Of a DNA stretch of 10,761 nucleotides, positions 7,272 through 10,761 are shown one piece after another (the stretch's first letter is position 1; each line of letters opens with the position of its first letter). Under the pieces are notes generated by a model that saw only the letters and a list, made by a program, of their open reading frames with translations, was not told where the DNA came from and did not search any database. The stretch lies in NCBI GenBank assembly GCA_004195315.1, contig SDWL01000035.1:1-10761 (forward strand), given 5' to 3'. This DNA comes from Lutibacter sp. (GTDB taxonomy: Bacteria; Bacteroidota; Bacteroidia; Flavobacteriales; Flavobacteriaceae). The translations under genes were made by a program, and so were the position numbers.

Positions 7272-8300
7272 TTATTTCATTAATACATTTTGATATTTTT
7301 CAAGATCTTTTAGCGCAATTCCTGTACCTCTAACAACGGCTCTTAAAGGATCTTCAGCAACATACACGGGTAAATCAGTTTTTTTAGATAGCCTTTTATC
7401 TAAACCTCTAAGCATAGATCCGCCACCAGCTAAGTATATTCCAGTATTGTAAATATCAGCAGCTAATTCAGGAGGTGTTTTAGATAAAGTTTCCATAACA
7501 GCATCTTCAATTCGTAAAATAGATTTATCTAATGCTTTTGAAATTTCTCTAAAAGAAACTTGAACTTGTTTTGGTTTACCACTTAATAAATCGCGCCCTT
7601 GAACAAGCATGTCCTCAGGTGGAGTTTCTAAGTCTTCAGTTGCTGCTCCAACTTGAATTTTAATTCGTTCAGATGTACGTTCCCCAACATATAAATTGTG
7701 TTGAGTTCTCATATAATAAGCAATATCAGAAGTGAAAACATCACCCGCTACTTTAATAGATTTGTCACAAACAATACCACCTAATGCAATTACAGCAATT
7801 TCAGTTGTACCACCACCAATGTCAATAATCATATTACCCTTAGGCTGCATAATATCAATTCCAATACCAATTGCGGCTGCCATTGGCTCATGAATCAAAT
7901 ATATTTCTTTAGCATTCATATGCTCAGCTGAGTCAATTACAGCACGCTTTTCAACTTCAGTAATTCCAGAAGGAATACAAATTACCATTCGTAATGAAGG
8001 TGAAAAAAATCTTTTTTTAATGTTTGGAATATTTTTGATAAACTCTTTTATCATTTGTTCCGAAGCTTCAAAATCTGCAATTACACCATCTTTTAAAGGG
8101 CGAATTGTTTTAATATTTTCATGAGTTTTTCCTTGCATTAAACTAGCTAGCTTGCCAATCGCAATTATTTTCCCTGTATTTCTATCTCTTGCTACAATTG
8201 AAGGAGCATCAACAACAACTTTACCATCGTGAATAATTAGTGTATTTGCAGTACCTAAATCAATGGCAATGTCCTCGGTCATAAAGTCGAAAAAACCCAT
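7272..8300 (-). CDS. mreB: Cell shape-determining actin-like protein MreB
   Basis: ATP-dependent actin homologue that forms short membrane-bound filaments and orients the elongation machinery. The 342-residue length and sequence are standard. Visible nucleotide-binding motifs: phosphate 1 DLGTANT (14-20), connect/catalytic region HEPMAAAIG with Glu138 (137-145), phosphate 2 IDIGGGTTE (159-167) and the adenosine motif LAGGGSMLRG (290-299). The N-terminus MGFFDFM is hydrophobic and could form the membrane-binding amphipathic segment. It is the first gene of the shape cluster, 54 nt downstream of purH, with a candidate promoter of its own in that gap. This is the best conserved protein of the group and the identification is unambiguous. 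Confidence 0.98.
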   Translation of the reverse strand: MGFFDFMTEDIAIDLGTANTLIIHDGKVVVDAPSIVARDRNTGKIIAIGKLASLMQGKTHENIKTIRPLKDGVIADFEASEQMIKEFIKNIPNIKKRFFSPSLRMVICIPSGITEVEKRAVIDSAEHMNAKEIYLIHEPMAAAIGIGIDIMQPKGNMIIDIGGGTTEIAVIALGGIVCDKSIKVAGDVFTSDIAYYMRTQHNLYVGERTSERIKIQVGAATEDLETPPEDMLVQGRDLLSGKPKQVQVSFREISKALDKSILRIEDAVMETLSKTPPELAADIYNTGIYLAGGGSMLRGLDKRLSKKTDLPVYVAEDPLRAVVRGTGIALKDLEKYQNVLMK

Positions 8301-8340
8301 ACTATATTACTTGTTTTTTAATTTTTAATTCGGAATCTCA

Positions 8341-8348
8341 CAAAGTTA
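8341..8348 (-). promoter_or_regulatory. Candidate internal promoter (-7 element) for the mre operon
   Basis: On the minus strand TAACTTTG fits the -7 consensus TAnnTTTG and lies 6 nt past the purH stop, predicting a start near 8335 and a 5' leader of about 35 nt before mreB. No TTG is present at the expected -33 spacing, so it is weaker than the purH and tRNA promoters. No terminator hairpin separates purH and mreB, so read-through from purH is also possible. Confidence 0.4.
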
Positions 8349-8354
8349 CTAAAT

Positions 8355-9881
8355 TTAGTGCTTAAAATGACGCGTACCAGTAAATATCATTGACATTTTA
8401 TGGTCATTACAATAATCAATAGATAATTGATCTTTAATTGATCCTCCAGGCTGAATTACAGCTTTAATTCCTGCATTATCAGCAATTTCAACACAGTCAG
8501 GAAATGGAAAAAATGCGTCGCTTGCCATAACGGCTCCTTTTAAATCAAAGTTAAAATGTTTAGCTTTAATAATAGATTGATTTAAAGCGTCTACACGGCT
8601 TGTTTGACCTGTTCCGCTTGCACAAAGTTGTTTGTCTTTTACCAAAACAATGGTATTAGATTTGGTGTGTTTACAAATTTTAGATGCAAAAAATAAATCT
8701 TCTAATTCTCTGTCAGAAGGTCCTATTAAAGTTGAAGTACTAATAACGCTAGCATCATCAGTTTTGTTGTTTTTATCTTGAAACAGAACACCATTTAAAG
8801 CAGTTCTATATTGTGTTGTTGGAAATTTAATATCTTTTTGAATTAATATGATTCTATTTTTTTTACCTTTCAATATTTCCAATGCTTCATTATTATAGCT
8901 AGGTGCAATTACAACTTCACAAAACAATTTATGAACTTCTAAAGATGTTTCAATATCAATTTCTTTGTTTGAAATTAATACACCACCAAAAGCTGATGTT
9001 GGATCACCTGCAAAAGCGTCAACATACGCTTGTTTTAAAGAGTTTCTTTGAGCTAATCCACAAGCATTATTATGTTTTAAAATAGCAAACGTTGGTGGGT
9101 CATTTTTAAACTCGTTAATTAAATTTACAGCTGCATCAACATCTAATAAATTGTTATACGAAAGTTCTTTACCATGAAGTTTTTCAAATAAAGCTTCTAA
9201 ATCTCCGAAAAAGTATCCTTTTTGATGTGGGTTTTCGCCATAACGCAATGTTGAAACAGTATCAAAACTTTCTCTAAAAGCAAGTTTCTCTTTATTTAAA
9301 TAGTTGAAAATAGCACTATCATAGTGACTTGAAACAGCAAATGCTTTTGCTGCAAAATTTTTGCGCTGCTCAATTGTTGTTTCACCACTACTTTCATTCA
9401 TTATTTGTAAAAAAGTATCATATTGATTCATTGAAGAAACACAAATAACATCTTTAAAGTTTTTCGCTGCAGCTCTAATTAGTGAAATACCACCAATATC
9501 AATTTTTTCAATTATATCTTGATCTGATGCACCACTTGAAACAGTTTTTTCAAATGGATATAAATCTACTATTACAATATCAATTTCAGGAATTTCAAAT
9601 TCATTTAGTTGAGATAAATCATTTTCATTTTCACGTCTTGCTAAAATTCCACCAAAAACTTTTGGATGTAATGTTTTTACTCTTCCTCCTAAAATTGAAG
9701 GGTATAAAGTTAAATCTTCAACAGGTATTACTTTAATACCTAGTTCTTTAATAAATTTTTCAGTACCTCCAGTAGAATAAATGACGATTCCAAGATTATT
9801 TAATTTTTCAACAATTGGTCTTAAACCATCTTTGTTAAATACAGAAATTAGAGCTGATTTTGCTTTTTTTGTTAAATTCAT
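8355..9881 (-). CDS. purH: Bifunctional AICAR formyltransferase / IMP cyclohydrolase
   Basis: Catalyses the last two steps of de novo purine synthesis: formylation of AICAR with 10-formyl-tetrahydrofolate, then cyclisation to IMP. The 508-residue protein has the N-terminal IMP cyclohydrolase (MGS-like) domain with YSTGGT (35-40) and GGRVKTLHPKVFGGIL (65-80), then the AICAR formyltransferase domain with RYGENPHQ (213-220), the catalytic Lys269-His270 pair in AILKHNNACG (266-275), DPTSAFGG (293-300) and the terminal block DAFFPFPDC (455-463) to FTGTRHFKH. I chose ATG 9881 over an upstream in-frame TTG at 9905 because ATG gives the normal N-terminus (MNLTKKAKSALISVF) and the TTG lies inside the predicted promoter. 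Upstream neighbour of mreB on the same strand. Confidence 0.97.
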   Translation of the reverse strand: MNLTKKAKSALISVFNKDGLRPIVEKLNNLGIVIYSTGGTEKFIKELGIKVIPVEDLTLYPSILGGRVKTLHPKVFGGILARRENENDLSQLNEFEIPEIDIVIVDLYPFEKTVSSGASDQDIIEKIDIGGISLIRAAAKNFKDVICVSSMNQYDTFLQIMNESSGETTIEQRKNFAAKAFAVSSHYDSAIFNYLNKEKLAFRESFDTVSTLRYGENPHQKGYFFGDLEALFEKLHGKELSYNNLLDVDAAVNLINEFKNDPPTFAILKHNNACGLAQRNSLKQAYVDAFAGDPTSAFGGVLISNKEIDIETSLEVHKLFCEVVIAPSYNNEALEILKGKKNRIILIQKDIKFPTTQYRTALNGVLFQDKNNKTDDASVISTSTLIGPSDRELEDLFFASKICKHTKSNTIVLVKDKQLCASGTGQTSRVDALNQSIIKAKHFNFDLKGAVMASDAFFPFPDCVEIADNAGIKAVIQPGGSIKDQLSIDYCNDHKMSMIFTGTRHFKH

Positions 9882-9902
9882 TAGTTGGGCTGTTTGTTTG
9901 GG

Positions 9903-9932
9903 CAAAGCTAATAATTATCAGTAGTTTAACAA
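9903..9932 (-). promoter_or_regulatory. Bacteroidota-type promoter of purH
   Basis: On the minus strand TTG (9932-9930), 19 nt, TAGCTTTG (9910-9903) matches -33 TTG and -7 TAnnTTTG with standard spacing. The predicted start at about 9897 leaves a very short leader (about 16 nt) before the ATG at 9881. There is therefore no room for a leader riboswitch, and regulation of purH would have to act at or upstream of the promoter. Confidence 0.65.
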
Positions 9933-10208
9933 TGCTAAACAAATATTAATTTTGGTTTATATTTTTAATTTTTTAATAAAAATTTTCTACCATTTCAATA
10001 TAGTTTTTTAAGTTATTTTACAACTATTTTTTTGTGAAAATTTTGAAGAAAAAGCTATTTTTTTAATTACGGAGGAAGGTAGGGTTTTTGGTTTTTTTAA
10101 AGGGTAATTTCATTACTTATAAGATTTTTTTTATTTAAAATGAATAAACAATAATTACGTATTCATTTTAAATTTTAGGCAGCTTAAATATAAGTATTAA
10201 CCTAAAGT
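9933..10208. other. Spacer between the fRMsr-like gene and purH, no gene seen
   Basis: About 276 nt with no supportable coding frame on either strand. It is extremely A/T-rich with long T runs, has a 14-bp inverted repeat at 10133-10173, and one purine island GGAGGAAGGTAGGG at 10071-10084 that stands out from its surroundings. The island is followed only by a 16-codon TTG-started frame on plus, too weak to call. CTATTTTTTT occurs twice, 31 nt apart (10024 and 10055), but is low-complexity. It is the largest non-coding stretch in the window. Confidence 0.6.
10133..10173. repeat. 14-bp perfect inverted repeat downstream of the fRMsr-like gene
   Basis: ATTTAAAATGAATA (10133-10146) and TATTCATTTTAAAT (10160-10173) are exact reverse complements around a 13-nt loop. 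It lies 36 nt past the stop of the minus-strand gene at 10209. Read on minus, the hairpin is followed by an A-run instead of a T-run, so it is not a classical intrinsic terminator. It may still stabilise the mRNA 3' end or be a protein-binding site. Confidence 0.55.
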
Positions 10209-10664
10209 TTATAATAGTAAACCACTAACTTTTTTACATACAAATTCTAGTAATAATTTATCATTTTTAGTGAAAGGATTTACAATATGTGAGTCAATAT
10301 CAATTTGACCAATATTTTTACCATTCACAAAAATTGGGATAACTATTTCACTTTTAACTTTAAATCCGCAAGAAATATAATTGTCTTGAGCTTCAACATC
10401 TGGAACGATAAAATTTTGATTACTCAAAGCTACTTGCCCACAAATTCCTTTTCCAAAAGGTATAATAGTATGCTCTGTAGGTTCTCCAGCAAATTCTGCC
10501 AACTTTAATTCTAGTTTATCACCGTTTTTAAAATAAAAGCCAACCCAATCGTAATATTCAATTTCTTGTTTTAATAGGTCACAAATAACTTGTAATTTTT
10601 TTGAAACAGTATTGTCGCTATTAATTAGAGTTGTAATAGATTCTTTTAATTGAGAATTGTTCAT
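10209..10664 (-). CDS. GAF-domain protein of the free methionine-(R)-sulfoxide reductase family
   Basis: Single GAF domain, 151 residues, cytoplasmic. In this family the enzyme reduces free Met-R-sulfoxide using active-site cysteines. Matches seen: WVGFYF (40-45), IPFGKGICGQ (68-77), VPDVEAQDNYISCG (87-100), SEIVIPI (105-111) and IGQIDIDS (118-125). Spacing fits the E. coli enzyme: Cys75 and Cys99 fall at its Cys94 and Cys118, and Glu106, Asp122 and Asp124 at its Glu125, Asp141 and Asp143. The third family cysteine (E. coli Cys84, ten residues before the GICG Cys) is His65 here. Substrate binding thus looks intact but the redox relay is altered. It could be an active two-Cys variant, since Cys99 is the probable nucleophile, or a GAF protein with another ligand. 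Monocistronic as far as visible; ATG start with its own candidate promoter upstream. Confidence 0.85.
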   Translation of the reverse strand: MNNSQLKESITTLINSDNTVSKKLQVICDLLKQEIEYYDWVGFYFKNGDKLELKLAEFAGEPTEHTIIPFGKGICGQVALSNQNFIVPDVEAQDNYISCGFKVKSEIVIPIFVNGKNIGQIDIDSHIVNPFTKNDKLLLEFVCKKVSGLLL

Positions 10665-10683
10665 ATAAATTTGTAGTTTTATG

Positions 10684-10691
10684 CAAAATTA
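10684..10691 (-). promoter_or_regulatory. Candidate -7 element of the fRMsr-like gene promoter
   Basis: On the minus strand TAATTTTG fits TAnnTTTG 19 nt before the ATG at 10664, implying a leader of roughly 13 nt. No clear TTG is found at the -33 distance. A 7-bp AT-only inverted repeat (10713-10732) lies upstream. Nothing else can be assigned in the last 70 nt of the window. Confidence 0.4.
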
Positions 10692-10761
10692 AATTTCTTT
10701 TTTGTGAATAGTAATAATACTGTAATATTATTTTTAATTAAATTTTTTGATAAAGGAGATT

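Noticed and set aside
8903..9736. Plus-strand frames inside purH (60 and 84 codons)
   Set aside because: Antisense shadows of purH with His/Leu/Gln-rich, low-information sequence.
9882..9905. Longer purH start at TTG 9905
   Set aside because: It coincides with the predicted -7 element, and the ATG at 9881 yields the family-typical N-terminus.
10071..10136. Short plus-strand leader-peptide-like frame (TTG start, about 16 codons) after the GGAGG island
   Set aside because: No ATG, low-complexity Phe/Leu content, no downstream plus-strand gene, and Shine-Dalgarno use is unusual in this lineage.
10305..10508. Plus-strand frame of 67 codons inside the fRMsr-like gene
   Set aside because: Antisense shadow; the minus-strand GAF frame has conserved motifs with exact family spacing.
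10713..10732. 7-bp inverted repeat AATAATA/TATTATT upstream of the fRMsr-like gene
   Set aside because: A/T-only and short; expected by chance in this composition.
10743..10761. Possible 3' end of another minus-strand gene at the right edge
   Set aside because: Only a few codons would be visible and all three frames meet stops nearby; nothing supports a call.
1..10761. Mobile element, CRISPR array, defence island or other accessory system
   Set aside because: No transposase or integrase, direct-repeat array, terminal inverted repeats or attachment-site pattern was seen; all identified genes except the lipoprotein belong to well-known core families.

Overview
The window looks like a chromosomal core segment from a low-GC member of the Bacteroidota, most likely Flavobacteriaceae. 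Four things point there: the AT-rich sequence; promoters of the Bacteroidota type (TTG or TTTTG, 17-20 nt, TAnnTTTG) instead of the E. coli sigma-70 type; A-rich leaders without Shine-Dalgarno motifs in front of start codons; and the gene order purH-mreB-mreC-mreD-PBP2-rodA next to a eukaryote-like proS and a tRNA-Glu/rpsT pair.

Layout. The left edge (1-701, minus) holds most of a lipoprotein with an extremely tyrosine-rich C-terminal part; its 3' end lies outside the window. A short divergent spacer (702-806) with a candidate promoter and a perfect AT-rich palindrome leads to proS (807-2282, plus). A very good promoter then drives tRNA-Glu(UUC) and, 29 nt further on, rpsT. A hairpin at 2742-2769 can terminate both rpsT and the convergent operon coming from the right. 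From 8300 down to 2796 (minus) lie five tightly packed genes of the rod-shape (elongasome) machinery: mreB, mreC, mreD, PBP2 (mrdA) and rodA. They overlap or abut except for 22 nt between mreB and mreC. purH lies 54 nt upstream on the same strand, with no visible terminator between. A sparse 327-nt spacer with a long hairpin separates purH from a small GAF-domain protein of the free-methionine-sulfoxide-reductase family (10209-10664, minus).

How the genes fit together. MreB (cytoplasmic actin-like filament), MreC and MreD (membrane/periplasmic scaffold), RodA (SEDS glycosyltransferase) and PBP2 (transpeptidase) together build lateral-wall peptidoglycan. proS, tRNA-Glu and rpsT are translation genes; purH makes IMP; the GAF protein probably repairs oxidised free methionine or is a derivative of such an enzyme.

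I saw no mobile element, CRISPR array, toxin-antitoxin pair, defence system or recognisably new multi-gene system. The points worth a second look are the Tyr-rich lipoprotein, the tRNA-mRNA cotranscript, the altered cysteine set of the fRMsr-like protein, the Cys/His cluster of PBP2, and the inverted repeats in the two larger spacers.
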